Of a DNA stretch of 64,000 bases, positions 53,430-63,491 are shown piece after piece. The stretch is from positions 1 through 64,000 of the forward strand of contig CACZZF010000007.1 in the NCBI GenBank assembly GCA_902785575.1, written 5' to 3'. The notes below the pieces were generated by a model that did not search any database, had not been told where the DNA came from, and saw only the letters and a list, made by a program, of their open reading frames with translations. The translations under genes and the position numbers were made by a program. Source of the stretch: an uncultured Bacteroidia bacterium. Its GTDB lineage: Bacteria; Bacteroidota; Bacteroidia; Bacteroidales; UBA932. The first letter of the stretch is position 1, and every line of letters begins with the position of its first letter.

Positions 53430-55004
53430 ATGGAGTCTGAAGGATCAAAAGATTTGATCGTCGATGTCACATCGACTGACGTTCACATCGCGCTGATGGA
53501 AGATCATCGGCTGATTGAACTCAACAAGGAGTCCAGCAAAGGGCACGGGTTTTCCGTCGGAGACGTGTATCTCGGGAAAGTCAAGAAGATTCTCCCCGCG
53601 CTCAATGCCGCCTTTGTAGACATCGGAGACAAGAAGGAAGCATTCATCCATTATCTGGACTTGGGTCTATACTTCACCTCGTTCGACGAGTTCGTGAAGA
53701 AGAGCAACCCCAACACCGATCTCGGGCAACTGTTCTCCAATATTAAAGTCGGGCCTATCCTCGAAAAGGAAGGGCGAATCGAGAACGTGCTCAAGCCAGG
53801 CCAGATAGTTGTGGTGCAGATCGTCAAGGAACCGATCTCAACCAAAGGGTCACGACTGACCGCGGAAATTTCATTGGCAGGACGAAACATCGTACTGATG
53901 CCCTTCGCTGAGAAGGTCAACGTTTCCCAGAAAATCTCCTCAAAAGAGGAGAAAAGAAGGCTCGAGACACTCGTCAGGAGCATTCTTCCCAAAAACTACG
54001 GGGCTATTATCCGCACGGCGGCCGAAGGAAAGAACGCGGCTGTCCTGGTGGCGGAGCTGAAATCCCTTATCCAGAAATGGGAGGCATCCTGGCAGAAAAT
54101 CGCGAAAAACAAGAGCATCCAGCTGCTGTTCACCGAGTACAGCAAGACCACCACAATCCTCAGGGATCTCCTGAACGACTCGTTCACAAACATTTATGTT
54201 AACGACGAGAACGTCTACGAGGAGACTAAGAAGTATATTTCCCTGATCTCTCCAGATCAGGAGAAAATCGTAAAGCTGTACGACGGAAAAGAGAAAATCT
54301 TCGACCATTTCGAGGTCACCAGGCAGATCAAGAGCTCATTCGGAAAGGTGGTTCCGATGAAGCAGGGAGCTTATCTCGTGATAGAGAGCACCGAGGCGCT
54401 CAATGTGATTGATGTCAATAGCGGCATACGCGCCAAGACATCCGACCAAGAGGAAAACACTTTCGAGGTCAACAAGATCGCTGCCGAGGAGATAGCCAGG
54501 CAACTTCGCCTGAGGGATATGGGAGGAATTATAATCGTGGACTTCATCGACATGGAGTCTGGCGAGCACCGCAACGAGCTCCACAGGTACATGCAGGGGC
54601 TTATGGAAGCGGACAGGGCAAAACACAATGTCCTCCCCCTCACCAAGTTCGGCCTGATGCAGATCACCCGTCAGAGGATCCGCCCCGCCACAGAGATCAA
54701 CACAGCGGAGGTTTGTCCGGTTTGCCACGGCACCGGAAAGATTTCCTCGAGCGTGGTGATCGACGAGCAGATAGAGCGCAATATCGCCTATTACGCCGAG
54801 CATGGGAAAAAGGCCATCACACTGAAGGTCAGTCCTATCCTGGGAGCTTACCTGAAACGTGGAAAGACCATGTTGTCAGACAAGTCTTACCTGGGGAAAT
54901 GGAAACAGAAGTACAAATGCCGGATCAACCTCGAGGAGGTCACCGACTTCTCGGTCCTGCAGAATGAATTGTATGATGAGAAAGGGGACAAGCTTGACAA
55001 CTAA
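53430..55004 (+). CDS. rng: Ribonuclease G
   Basis: RNase E/G family endoribonuclease, 524 residues. N-terminal S1 domain (about 38-130, VGDVYLGKVKKILPALNAAFVDIG), catalytic acids D328 (NVIDVNSG) and D371 (IIVDFIDM), and the zinc-link CPVCHGTGK (about 430-438). There is no long C-terminal scaffold, so it is the G form. The last codons are part of a terminator, and the stop overlaps the convergent lnt stop by four bases. Confidence 0.96.
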   Translation: MESEGSKDLIVDVTSTDVHIALMEDHRLIELNKESSKGHGFSVGDVYLGKVKKILPALNAAFVDIGDKKEAFIHYLDLGLYFTSFDEFVKKSNPNTDLGQLFSNIKVGPILEKEGRIENVLKPGQIVVVQIVKEPISTKGSRLTAEISLAGRNIVLMPFAEKVNVSQKISSKEEKRRLETLVRSILPKNYGAIIRTAAEGKNAAVLVAELKSLIQKWEASWQKIAKNKSIQLLFTEYSKTTTILRDLLNDSFTNIYVNDENVYEETKKYISLISPDQEKIVKLYDGKEKIFDHFEVTRQIKSSFGKVVPMKQGAYLVIESTEALNVIDVNSGIRAKTSDQEENTFEVNKIAAEEIARQLRLRDMGGIIIVDFIDMESGEHRNELHRYMQGLMEADRAKHNVLPLTKFGLMQITRQRIRPATEINTAEVCPVCHGTGKISSSVVIDEQIERNIAYYAEHGKKAITLKVSPILGAYLKRGKTMLSDKSYLGKWKQKYKCRINLEEVTDFSVLQNELYDEKGDKLDN

Positions 55005-55018
55005 GCTTGTCCTTTTTT
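54984..55018 (+). terminator. Terminator embedded in the rng stop region
   Basis: A perfect 10-bp stem GGACAAGCTT/AAGCTTGTCC (54986-54995 with 55003-55012) followed by six T. The loop contains the overlapping stop codons of rng and lnt. Confidence 0.9.
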
Positions 55019-56587
55019 ATTTGTCAAGCGGCGGACAATAGTGCCGAGGAGGATGAGGATAAACATCAGGATGCAAATCCTGCCGACGAAATCCCCGTGA
55101 CTCACAAAGAAAGTCTCCTCATCTGACAAGCCGACCTTACCGCTCAAAGTCGCGGGCTCCCACCATGAGGTTTCCTTGACAATCTTACCGGTGGGGTCGA
55201 TAATCGCCGAGATGCCGGTATTGCCGCAGCGGGCTATCCAACGGCGAGTCTCAATGGCTCTCAAAGAGGCATAAGAAAGATGCTGCCTGTAGCCTGGTGT
55301 GTCGCCCCACCATGCGTCGTTGGTTATGATTGTCAGCAACTTCGCCCCATCACGGATATAATCCGCGCAGAACTCACCGTAGACGGACTCATAACAAATC
55401 GCGCAACCGATCTTCACCCCGTTGAACACCAGATTGGCAGCCTTGCCGTCACCAATGCAACGACCCATCACACCACCCAGTTTGTCATCAATCGGTCGGA
55501 AGAATGCCGGATAGGGTGTCATCTCCACTCCGACGACGAGTTTGTTCTTATGGTAAGTCTGGATGTCTCCATCACTTGTCATCATCAGGGCAGTGTTATG
55601 GGATTCCACCCAACTGCCATTATTCAATTGCCTGGCAGTCTGAGATGGGCGATACGGGCTATTGATATATTCCCAAGTGGAGGCTCCGAAAAGAAGTCCA
55701 GCCAAAGGTCTGGAGGACAAGTATTTCCGCAGCGTCTGGACGGTCGGGCTGGCCGTGATCCCGTTCATGATGATATCGCTTGTGAAGGTCTCAGGAGCAA
55801 TCAATAACACCGTGCTGTCCTTCGGGGCGTTCTCCAGCAAACCGATTAAAGTATTGTTTTGCTCCTCCTGTGTCTGCCCACCGTGTTTTCCATATACATC
55901 GATGTTAGGTTGGGCGATGAATACGTCCAGCTCACCATCAGCGGGCTCAGGTCTTAAGAACAATGAGATGGAGGGAGGCGCTAAGAACAGGAATAATATT
56001 CCCACTACCGACGCTGCTTTCGCCTTGGCATTGAACTCTTTCCATTTCCCGCTCCTAAGCGACATCAGTACTCCGAACACTGCCAGGTTACATGCCCATA
56101 TCCACAAAGAACCGCCGAGGGTCCCGGTGAACTCATACCACTGGATCCAATTGGTTGTCCTGGAGAAAGAGTTGCCCAATACCAGCCATGGCCAGCTGAT
56201 TTGTGCCCATGTCAAGTACCAGCGCTCCCAAGCTATCCATGCGAAAACAAGGAAAAGGTACGGCAATACCCCTTGGAGATGCTTTTTGCTCCATCTGAAC
56301 AAGCCGAACACAATCGACATCTGGAAAGCGTTAGCCACACAAGCGAATATTCCTCCACCGACAGTAGCGTTGCAGACCCAAAACGTGGTGGCGGCGTTCC
56401 ACAGCAGGAAACACAGGTAATGCCACCAGCAGAATCCTTTCATCTTGGTCTCCTGGGCCACCTTCTCCGCGAAAAGCAACGGAACGAAAGCTACCAATGA
56501 AATGTACCCTGTCCCAGGCACAAGGAAGGGAACACTCAACAGGGCAGATGATAGCAGGATCAGCGGGAATATCGTCTTCTTGGACAT
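55001..56587 (-). CDS. lnt: Apolipoprotein N-acyltransferase
   Basis: A 528-residue inner-membrane enzyme that adds the third acyl chain to lipoproteins. Start ATG 56587 (MSKKTIFPLILLSS). Several N-terminal membrane helices precede a periplasmic nitrilase domain with Glu in LLIAPETFT, Lys in HKNKLVVGVEMTPYP and Cys in GCAICYESVYGEF; a last helix lies near the C-terminus. It is 19 bp after the DUF5686 gene. Several lipoproteins in the window would be substrates. Confidence 0.95.
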   Translation of the reverse strand: MSKKTIFPLILLSSALLSVPFLVPGTGYISLVAFVPLLFAEKVAQETKMKGFCWWHYLCFLLWNAATTFWVCNATVGGGIFACVANAFQMSIVFGLFRWSKKHLQGVLPYLFLVFAWIAWERWYLTWAQISWPWLVLGNSFSRTTNWIQWYEFTGTLGGSLWIWACNLAVFGVLMSLRSGKWKEFNAKAKAASVVGILFLFLAPPSISLFLRPEPADGELDVFIAQPNIDVYGKHGGQTQEEQNNTLIGLLENAPKDSTVLLIAPETFTSDIIMNGITASPTVQTLRKYLSSRPLAGLLFGASTWEYINSPYRPSQTARQLNNGSWVESHNTALMMTSDGDIQTYHKNKLVVGVEMTPYPAFFRPIDDKLGGVMGRCIGDGKAANLVFNGVKIGCAICYESVYGEFCADYIRDGAKLLTIITNDAWWGDTPGYRQHLSYASLRAIETRRWIARCGNTGISAIIDPTGKIVKETSWWEPATLSGKVGLSDEETFFVSHGDFVGRICILMFILILLGTIVRRLTNKKGQA

Positions 56588-56606
56588 ACAGGAACAAGTA
56601 AAAAGA

Positions 56607-59117
56607 TCATAGATTAAACTCAAAACCCAAGTTGACCACGAACCGGTTAGGATGAGGGACACTTACCCCGTCTACAATCTTGTCCCGGTGGGTCAATCTC
56701 CACACCGCGTCAACCCTCAAGACTTTGAATATGTTGGAAAGTCCAACGCCAGCCTCAACATAAGGAGTGTCCAGTTTGTTCATGCCAACCGGGAACACCA
56801 TATCGGCACCAGAGGTGGAGTCACCAAGGATACCATTGTTTTCGTCCCGTAAGGTACCGTAAGCGGCCCTAACCAAAACGATCTCACGGAGTTTGAGCTT
56901 CTTAATCAACGGTATCTTCCCAAGGAAAAAGCCTCTGAAATCATGCTCCCAGAACAAGGTGGCCCAAGTGTCGGATGCGAACTCATAATAATCCATGCAC
57001 GAAAAAGCCCTCCTTTTGATACGGTAACTCTCATTGCCCTCGTAAATCTTAAGCAGAGGATAAGGGACCTTACCAACGATTGTGCCGGCGTTAAGGGTTA
57101 TGTTTGAGGATCCTAACGGAGCCGTGAGAAGAGTATACTGCAATTTGGCCTCGGGACGGAAAAAGGTATATTCGTTTCGCCCCACACCCTCCATCGCGGC
57201 AGCCATATTGATCGTCAACACCGGATAAGAAGAGAACACATAGTGTTTGTCAAAAACTCCCCTGGTCACAATCTCATCCTTGGAGAAACGGAGCTGCAGC
57301 AAAGCCTGATCAAAGGCGACCGACTTATATGGCGTCCCGTTCTTGCTCACCATCGGGACGACACCGCTCGGGAATATCTCCCTCATCTGCACCCCGGTGG
57401 TCATGTTGAAACCTTGGGTCCACTCATGCTGGTAGTTAATAGAGAAGTCATTGATCATGCTCATCTTACGGCCTCCTTTTTTGGCCAGGATGGATGTGAC
57501 GACATCTCCATTACCGAATCCGAAAGCGCCAGCGCCTAACGGAAGCATATCATGCTTATATGAGAAAACCAGCTTACGCTGCGGCAGATTGCCGAGAATA
57601 AACTCCGTAGAAAGGCCGCCTTTCCACATCTCATCCTTCAGTCCGTATGCGGCATAGCCCATCAGACGGAACTTCCGGCTAAGATCCTTGTTCGTCCTGA
57701 AGCCCGACTGGAATCTCGGTCCCTCGAGATCATTGAAACTGTACATCGAGTCATACGGTCCCAGCCCAACATACTTGAAATTGAAGAATCCGTTGGAAAA
57801 CATGTCAACAGTCTTCTCAGCGAACTTGTACAAGGACACATTCTTGACGGAATCCACCATGTTATAGATTCCCTGCTCTTTCTCGCTCAGCGGATACGGG
57901 CGTATCGAGGCCCAGTAAGCCTCATCATCATTCAAGACATCATTGTGCATCAACACCGGTGCCTTTGTGTCAAGGATCCCCAGAATCTGGCTCTGTGAGA
58001 AAGAAGGATTGAAATAATCTATCTGTCTGTTGGCCATGAAAGCGATCTCCTTGGATCCTACCAGAGTCATCGCGGCATCGATATAAATCCTGTCCTGTTT
58101 GTAGAACCAAGTCGAGTCCGGAAGCTGCTGATTATCAACATCAATAACCAGTTTCCTAACCCAGTTGACTCCGGATGAGCTATTTAGGCTGGCCCGCAAA
58201 GACCTGATCGCGAGATCCTTCGCGTCGATCAGCATCTCACCGTCGAAAGCCGGGGATGAAGCCCACTTGGAAGGGCTGAACCTCAACCTGTATGTCTCAC
58301 GTCCGTCAACCGCGAGGCTGTCCACCAAATAATAGTCATAAAACAAAGATCCGTTGTCGGCCAATGGGGAAGGGATCTCCACCTGGAATATATTCAGGTA
58401 GTTCTCGTAAAAATTAGCTTTTATGTAAAGGCCTCCTGTGAACTGGGCGACCGTCTTCTCCTCTTGAATACCAGAAATACGGCTCGACTCTATGACTTCC
58501 TTCTTCAGTTCCGGACTGCGGGAATGGTAATAATGTGACTTGGATTCAGCGATCATCACCGGAAGATACGGCTGGCCGGAAATCAAAGACGTGTCCACGT
58601 ATTCGTAGACGAAATGGAAACTCCGGGGAAGGAATTTCTCCACCATCCCGGGGTTGACCAAGTCAAACTCATTCCTGCTGTAGATCTCGCAGTCATATTG
58701 TGGCCGACGTTCGGGATTATTACGGTTTTTCGCCTCCTTGATACGTCCCAAAAGGGATTTCACATATCTGTCATCGGCTTTGACATAAGCCGGATCAAGG
58801 ACATCCTCGAAAGGTTTCAGACGGAAATAGACCGTATTGAAGCGTTTAGGCGCGATTACCGTCTCCGAAGGAAGATATCCCATACGGCTGACAGTAATGA
58901 CAGATAATGAATCCTCTCTCGTCTCCAAAGCGAACCAACCGTCCGTGTCAGTTGTCGCCCCGACCGTTGAACCTTTGAAAAACACCCCGGCATAAGGGAT
59001 CCCCTCGCCTGTCGACTCATCAATGACACGACCACGGACTTTCGTCGACTGGGCGAAAGATCCAGAAAGTGACAGCAATAAGAGGAATGCCGCCAAGATG
59101 AATCTCAACGGTCTCAT
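56607..59117 (-). CDS. DUF5686 outer-membrane protein with CarboxypepD_reg-like domain
   Basis: An 836-residue exported protein: signal peptide (about 1-22, GSFAQS), an N-terminal carboxypeptidase regulatory-like beta-sandwich (about 25-105, KVRGRVIDESTGEGIPYAGV), a soluble central region, and a C-terminal beta-barrel-like half ending in GFEFNL. This is the DUF5686 family of Bacteroidota; function unknown, probably outer-membrane. It overlaps the DUF4783 stop as ATGA. Confidence 0.88.
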   Translation of the reverse strand: MRPLRFILAAFLLLLSLSGSFAQSTKVRGRVIDESTGEGIPYAGVFFKGSTVGATTDTDGWFALETREDSLSVITVSRMGYLPSETVIAPKRFNTVYFRLKPFEDVLDPAYVKADDRYVKSLLGRIKEAKNRNNPERRPQYDCEIYSRNEFDLVNPGMVEKFLPRSFHFVYEYVDTSLISGQPYLPVMIAESKSHYYHSRSPELKKEVIESSRISGIQEEKTVAQFTGGLYIKANFYENYLNIFQVEIPSPLADNGSLFYDYYLVDSLAVDGRETYRLRFSPSKWASSPAFDGEMLIDAKDLAIRSLRASLNSSSGVNWVRKLVIDVDNQQLPDSTWFYKQDRIYIDAAMTLVGSKEIAFMANRQIDYFNPSFSQSQILGILDTKAPVLMHNDVLNDDEAYWASIRPYPLSEKEQGIYNMVDSVKNVSLYKFAEKTVDMFSNGFFNFKYVGLGPYDSMYSFNDLEGPRFQSGFRTNKDLSRKFRLMGYAAYGLKDEMWKGGLSTEFILGNLPQRKLVFSYKHDMLPLGAGAFGFGNGDVVTSILAKKGGRKMSMINDFSINYQHEWTQGFNMTTGVQMREIFPSGVVPMVSKNGTPYKSVAFDQALLQLRFSKDEIVTRGVFDKHYVFSSYPVLTINMAAAMEGVGRNEYTFFRPEAKLQYTLLTAPLGSSNITLNAGTIVGKVPYPLLKIYEGNESYRIKRRAFSCMDYYEFASDTWATLFWEHDFRGFFLGKIPLIKKLKLREIVLVRAAYGTLRDENNGILGDSTSGADMVFPVGMNKLDTPYVEAGVGLSNIFKVLRVDAVWRLTHRDKIVDGVSVPHPNRFVVNLGFEFNL

Positions 59118-59518
59118 CTGATCCGGTCGATCTTGAGTTGCTGGATCACATAACGGTCCTTGCTCTTGCTCACGAATATAGTGACCTCAAACAACTCCCC
59201 TCCGGCGTTGAGATAGCCCAACGCATATTTCGTGTTGGACCTGGAGGCCGTGTGGTTGATCTCGAAAGAACGGGGAGTGTGTGACGAGAAGAATGTCTTG
59301 AGGATCTGTTTAGCCTGGTTCTTGCTCGAATCGTTGGTCGAAGACATTATGGATATCTCCAGATTGTCAGAGAACCATGCCGATAGGCTCTCGGCATCAC
59401 CGCTGGCCAGATATTTGGAAATGGGCACAAAAACATCATAGCTGTCGCCAGCCGCTTTTGCGGTCAGACACAGCATCAACGCCGCGAGAGCGAGGAATAA
59501 CTTGGCTCGTATCCTCAT
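59114..59518 (-). CDS. DUF4783 exported protein
   Basis: A 134-residue protein with signal peptide (about 1-22, TAKAAG) and an SnoaL/NTF2-like small domain: DVFVPISKYLASGDAESLSAWF, then QAKQILKTFF and a strand-rich end (YVIQQLKIDRIR). DUF4783 has no established role. It heads the run DUF4783-DUF5686-lnt. Confidence 0.85.
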   Translation of the reverse strand: MRIRAKLFLALAALMLCLTAKAAGDSYDVFVPISKYLASGDAESLSAWFSDNLEISIMSSTNDSSKNQAKQILKTFFSSHTPRSFEINHTASRSNTKYALGYLNAGGELFEVTIFVSKSKDRYVIQQLKIDRIR

Positions 59519-59532
59519 AACACCTTTATTTG

Positions 59533-59563
59533 TTGCAAATACCGAGCCACTTTCTTATTTTTG
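59533..59563 (+). promoter_or_regulatory. Promoter of rlmH
   Basis: TTG (59533-59535), 20-bp spacer, TATTTTTG (59556-59563), ending exactly 6 nt before the ATG at 59570, which predicts a leaderless mRNA. Confidence 0.8.
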
Positions 59564-59569
59564 CAATTG

Positions 59570-60043
59570 ATGAAGATTAGCTTGCTGACTGTCGGAAAAA
59601 CCGATTCCGGATGGGTTCGGGAAGGTCTGGAGACCTACGCTTCCAGACTAAGGCGATATATCCCCTTCAGTGTGATTGAGATCCCGGATCTGAAGAATGC
59701 CGCATCGCTTTCCAAGGAGCAAGTTAAGGAAAAGGAGGGAGAGTCGATACTCGGGAATATAGGCCCACGAGACTCCGTTATTCTTCTCGATGAGAGGGGT
59801 AAGGAATACACTTCCATCGAGTTCGCGAAAGAAATAGAGCGCATGATGGTGTCCGGTGGCAAAAATATTGTATTCGTGACCGGTGGCGCGTTCGGATTCT
59901 CAGACGCGGTCTACGCCAGGTGTGACGGCAAGGTCTCCTTGTCTAAGATGACTTTCACCCACCAGATGGTCAGGGCCGTGTTCACAGAGCAACTGTACCG
60001 AGCGTTCACTATAATCAAAGGAGAACCGTATCATCACGAATGA
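59570..60043 (+). CDS. rlmH: 23S rRNA pseudouridine-1915 N3-methyltransferase
   Basis: SPOUT methyltransferase of 157 residues from ATG 59570 (MKISLLTVGKTDS). SAM-binding knot region FVTGGAFGFSD and the C-terminal MTFTHQMVRAVFTEQLYRA and GEPYHHE end are diagnostic. A TTG codon three codons upstream lies across the -7 box and is rejected. The stop overlaps the kinase start as ATGA. Confidence 0.96.
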   Translation: MKISLLTVGKTDSGWVREGLETYASRLRRYIPFSVIEIPDLKNAASLSKEQVKEKEGESILGNIGPRDSVILLDERGKEYTSIEFAKEIERMMVSGGKNIVFVTGGAFGFSDAVYARCDGKVSLSKMTFTHQMVRAVFTEQLYRAFTIIKGEPYHHE

Positions 60044-63000
60044 GGGAATCGAAGTCAAATACCTGGAGATATCTCTTATGTATCATGGCAGCAGCCGTGG
60101 TCCTGGTGGTCGCGTTCCTAGCGTTCCGTCCCTCACCTGCTGACACGATAAAAGCCGCCCAACGTACCGAAAAAGCACTCGGCAAGAGGATGGCAGCCCT
60201 CGATAGTTATATTGAAAGCGCTCTGGCTGAAGGAGATATCTGGATTGGAAGTTTAGGACTTCCGGCGGACATGGTCATCTACCGTTACATCGAGGACACA
60301 CTTCAGTCCTGGTGCAACCAGTTCCCTGTCAGGAATGATGATATCACTGGTAAACTTGTGATACAGAGGCTATCAAGACCTCGTGAAAACATCTCATCCC
60401 CTTTGGCTGAAGTACGTGACGAGCCCTCATTCGTCAACTATGGGTTGAAATGGTACCTGGTCAAATCCGCGTCAAGAGGAACCGTCAAGGTGATAGCAGG
60501 CCTTGAGATCATGGACACCATGGATGAGGAAGTCTCAAACGGGGCCAATCCGAGACTCGACCCAGGCAATGGCTACTCCATAGTGCCTCTTTCCGAGAAT
60601 GGAGGTTCCCTTGTCAGTCTAGGTGGCACTCCTGTTTTCAAGGTTGTTTCCGAATCAATCACCGGACAGGGACCGTTCACTAGTCCGGCGCTCCTATCAA
60701 AGCTTTTCTCTCCGACAACTTATGCGGATGGCAAGGTTTTCAACTCACTGGGAGCGCTTTTGATCGTTTCGCTGGCCATATTTCTCGGGATATGTCTGCT
60801 GTTCTCTTTTAGGAAGCGAATGCTGAAGAGAATCCTTTCCCGGAACAGGTCCAAGGTATGGCTGGTTCTCCACATCGTCTGCCTTACCATGATGCTGGCC
60901 GGAGTCCTGCTGTATATTCATTTCATATTCAGGAGCATAATCCTCAACTCCAGCATCACTCTCGAGCTTTACAAGCTAAATGAGCTCAGCGTTTACAGCC
61001 TCCTCATATACATCACTCTGGCCGCCTTGATGGTAGCTGTTCCACTGCTCGGTTTGATGATCGCGGCTCCTTTGAAGGAACTCACAGGAATAAAGGTCGA
61101 CCCATTATCCAGAACATCCAGAATCATCTTGTCTATCATCTTCGGAGCCTACCTTGTCACTATGGCAGGCATCCTCGGATTCAACAAGGAGAGGGACAGG
61201 ATCAATGTTCTCGCCAACAGGTTGTCGATGGACAGGAATATTAGCCTGGAACTTCAGCTGCGACTAATGGAAGACAAGATATCCTCTGACCAGCTGATCG
61301 CCTCTCTCGCCTCGATCCCCAACAGCAACAGCATTATTGCCAACAGGATATTGGAAAGTTATATGGTCGGACTCTCGCAGGACAATGACTTGATTGTCGA
61401 GTTGTTCCCCGAGAATGAGCAAAACCCGGCCGCTATAGCGTATTTCACCAGGATGGTGTCAGGAGGCACCCCGATCGCTGACGGGACCCGGTTCCGGTTC
61501 TGGAGGGACACTGGTGGAAACAGCTTCTACACAGGCGATTTCGCATATTACAACCAATCCAGTGGAGTAACCATGATGCTCCTCACCGTCTCTCCCAAGT
61601 CGAACCGGGAGGATAGGGGGTACGCCAGGATACTCGGATACTCCGCCCCAGGTGATGTTATTCTTCCCGCCAGGTATTCCTATGCGAAGTATTCCTCGGA
61701 TTACCTGGTGTCCTACAAAGGCAATTACGCCTACTCCACCAGGCTCGACAGTGAAAGGAAGAAAGAATTGCTAGGAGCTGTCGGAGGATTTCTCCGCTCG
61801 GGAGGATACATCCACTTCATAAACAACGTTTCTGACGAGGATATCATACTCCTGTCAAGAGAGAAGATAGAGGATTTCTATTATTTCGTGGCCTTCCTGT
61901 TCTTGACCTTGATCCTGTTTTTCTGTTTGAGTATCCCTGTCGCGTTCAGGAACCGTCAGAAAGTCAGGGAAAAGAACTACTTCAAGTCCAGGTTCAACGC
62001 GTCTATGATGGTAGCGCTGGTGATGACTCTTATCGCCCTGGCGACTGTCAGCGTGCTATTCGTCTACAGGAGGAACAACGCCAATCTCCAATATTCTATG
62101 GCGGAGAAGACGAACTCCATCCAGACCCTGCTTGAGGCCAGATGCAGGTTCGCCCAAGACTATACGGAATGGAACACCCAGGAAGCCGCGGCGGCTCTCG
62201 AGGATGTCAGCAACACTATGAAATGCGACATCACTCTTTACACGACCAGCGGCAAGGAATTCCGGTCGACCACTCCGGAAGTATTTGATCGATTGTTACT
62301 TGGCGCCAGGATTAACCAGGACGCTTTCGAGAATATAATATACAATAATCGTCGGTATTATATCGGCAAGGAACATATCGGCCATGAAGAGACCTACTTC
62401 CTCTACGCTCCCGTATTCAACAGCCAGGGAAAGATGATCGCCATAATGGGGGCGCCTTACACGGATGAGAGTTTCGACTTCAAATCGGAGGCGGTCCTTC
62501 ACTCGATCACAGTCGTGATTGTGTTCCTTATCCTCTTGCTTCTTGCCAGGCTGCTTATGGAGAGGGCTGTTGAGAAGATGTTCAAGCCTATCACGGAAGT
62601 CGGCCGGAAGATGAACGAGGTTGACATCAACAACCTGGAATATATTGTCTACGAGAGAGATGACGAGGTCTCTACGCTGGTCCGCGCATATAACCTCATG
62701 GTCCACGACCTATATAATTCGACGAAACAGTTGACACAAGCGGAGAGGGACAAGGCATGGGCGACTATGGCCCGCCAGGTGGCCCACGAGATCAAGAATC
62801 CTTTGACTCCTATCAAGCTCCAGATACAGAGGCTGATAAGGATGAAGAGCAAAGGTGATCCCGCATGGGCTGACAGGTTTGACGAGATCTCCAAGGAGGT
62901 TCTCAGCCAGATAGACTTGCTGGCCGACACCGCCAACGAGTTCTCCACTTTCGCCAAACTGTACACTGAGGAACCGGTTGAGATTGACCTTGACAAGATG

Positions 63001-63450
63001 CTTAAGGAACAGATAGACTTGTTCGACAGCAGAGACAATATCAACTTCTCATACATGGGGCTTCAGGGAGCTGAGATCATAGGTCCGAAACCTCAGCTTA
63101 TCCGAGTGTTCGTCAATCTCATCGGCAACTCTGTCCAGGCTATCGAGAACGCCCAGGACGAGATACGTGACAATGGTGGAGAACCATTTATGGGCCAGAT
63201 ACTTGTGTCATTGAGGCTATCCAACAAGGAAGGTTTCTACGATATAGTGTTCGAGGACAATGGGCCTGGAGTCAGTGACGAGAACCGCTCGAAACTTTTC
63301 ACTCCAAACTTCACCACAAAGAGCAACGGCACAGGACTGGGTTTGTCCATATGCCGTAACATAGTCGAGAAGTGCGAGGGAGAGATATTCTACTCAAAGT
63401 CATTCTCCCTCAAGGGAGCCTGTTTCACAGTCAGGTATCCGAGGAAGTGA
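60040..63450 (+). CDS. NtrY-like sensor histidine kinase
   Basis: A 1136-residue membrane kinase. It has an N-terminal helix (about 10-28), then an extracytoplasmic part, a cluster of helices (about 235-380), another extracytoplasmic stretch, and further helices near 615-640 and 655-680. A second outside region (about 680-825) and a helix (about 826-850) precede a HAMP-like linker (about 850-900), the phospho-acceptor H916 in ARQVAHEIKNPLTPIKLQIQ, and the ATPase domain (VNLIGNSVQAIENA, EDNGPGVSD, NGTGLGLSI). The H-box resembles NtrY. No response regulator is in the window. Coupled to rlmH by ATGA overlap. Confidence 0.9.
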   Translation: MRESKSNTWRYLLCIMAAAVVLVVAFLAFRPSPADTIKAAQRTEKALGKRMAALDSYIESALAEGDIWIGSLGLPADMVIYRYIEDTLQSWCNQFPVRNDDITGKLVIQRLSRPRENISSPLAEVRDEPSFVNYGLKWYLVKSASRGTVKVIAGLEIMDTMDEEVSNGANPRLDPGNGYSIVPLSENGGSLVSLGGTPVFKVVSESITGQGPFTSPALLSKLFSPTTYADGKVFNSLGALLIVSLAIFLGICLLFSFRKRMLKRILSRNRSKVWLVLHIVCLTMMLAGVLLYIHFIFRSIILNSSITLELYKLNELSVYSLLIYITLAALMVAVPLLGLMIAAPLKELTGIKVDPLSRTSRIILSIIFGAYLVTMAGILGFNKERDRINVLANRLSMDRNISLELQLRLMEDKISSDQLIASLASIPNSNSIIANRILESYMVGLSQDNDLIVELFPENEQNPAAIAYFTRMVSGGTPIADGTRFRFWRDTGGNSFYTGDFAYYNQSSGVTMMLLTVSPKSNREDRGYARILGYSAPGDVILPARYSYAKYSSDYLVSYKGNYAYSTRLDSERKKELLGAVGGFLRSGGYIHFINNVSDEDIILLSREKIEDFYYFVAFLFLTLILFFCLSIPVAFRNRQKVREKNYFKSRFNASMMVALVMTLIALATVSVLFVYRRNNANLQYSMAEKTNSIQTLLEARCRFAQDYTEWNTQEAAAALEDVSNTMKCDITLYTTSGKEFRSTTPEVFDRLLLGARINQDAFENIIYNNRRYYIGKEHIGHEETYFLYAPVFNSQGKMIAIMGAPYTDESFDFKSEAVLHSITVVIVFLILLLLARLLMERAVEKMFKPITEVGRKMNEVDINNLEYIVYERDDEVSTLVRAYNLMVHDLYNSTKQLTQAERDKAWATMARQVAHEIKNPLTPIKLQIQRLIRMKSKGDPAWADRFDEISKEVLSQIDLLADTANEFSTFAKLYTEEPVEIDLDKMLKEQIDLFDSRDNINFSYMGLQGAEIIGPKPQLIRVFVNLIGNSVQAIENAQDEIRDNGGEPFMGQILVSLRLSNKEGFYDIVFEDNGPGVSDENRSKLFTPNFTTKSNGTGLGLSICRNIVEKCEGEIFYSKSFSLKGACFTVRYPRK

Positions 63451-63491
63451 TTTCCCATTAGAATATAATTACGACAATATATATCCGAGAC

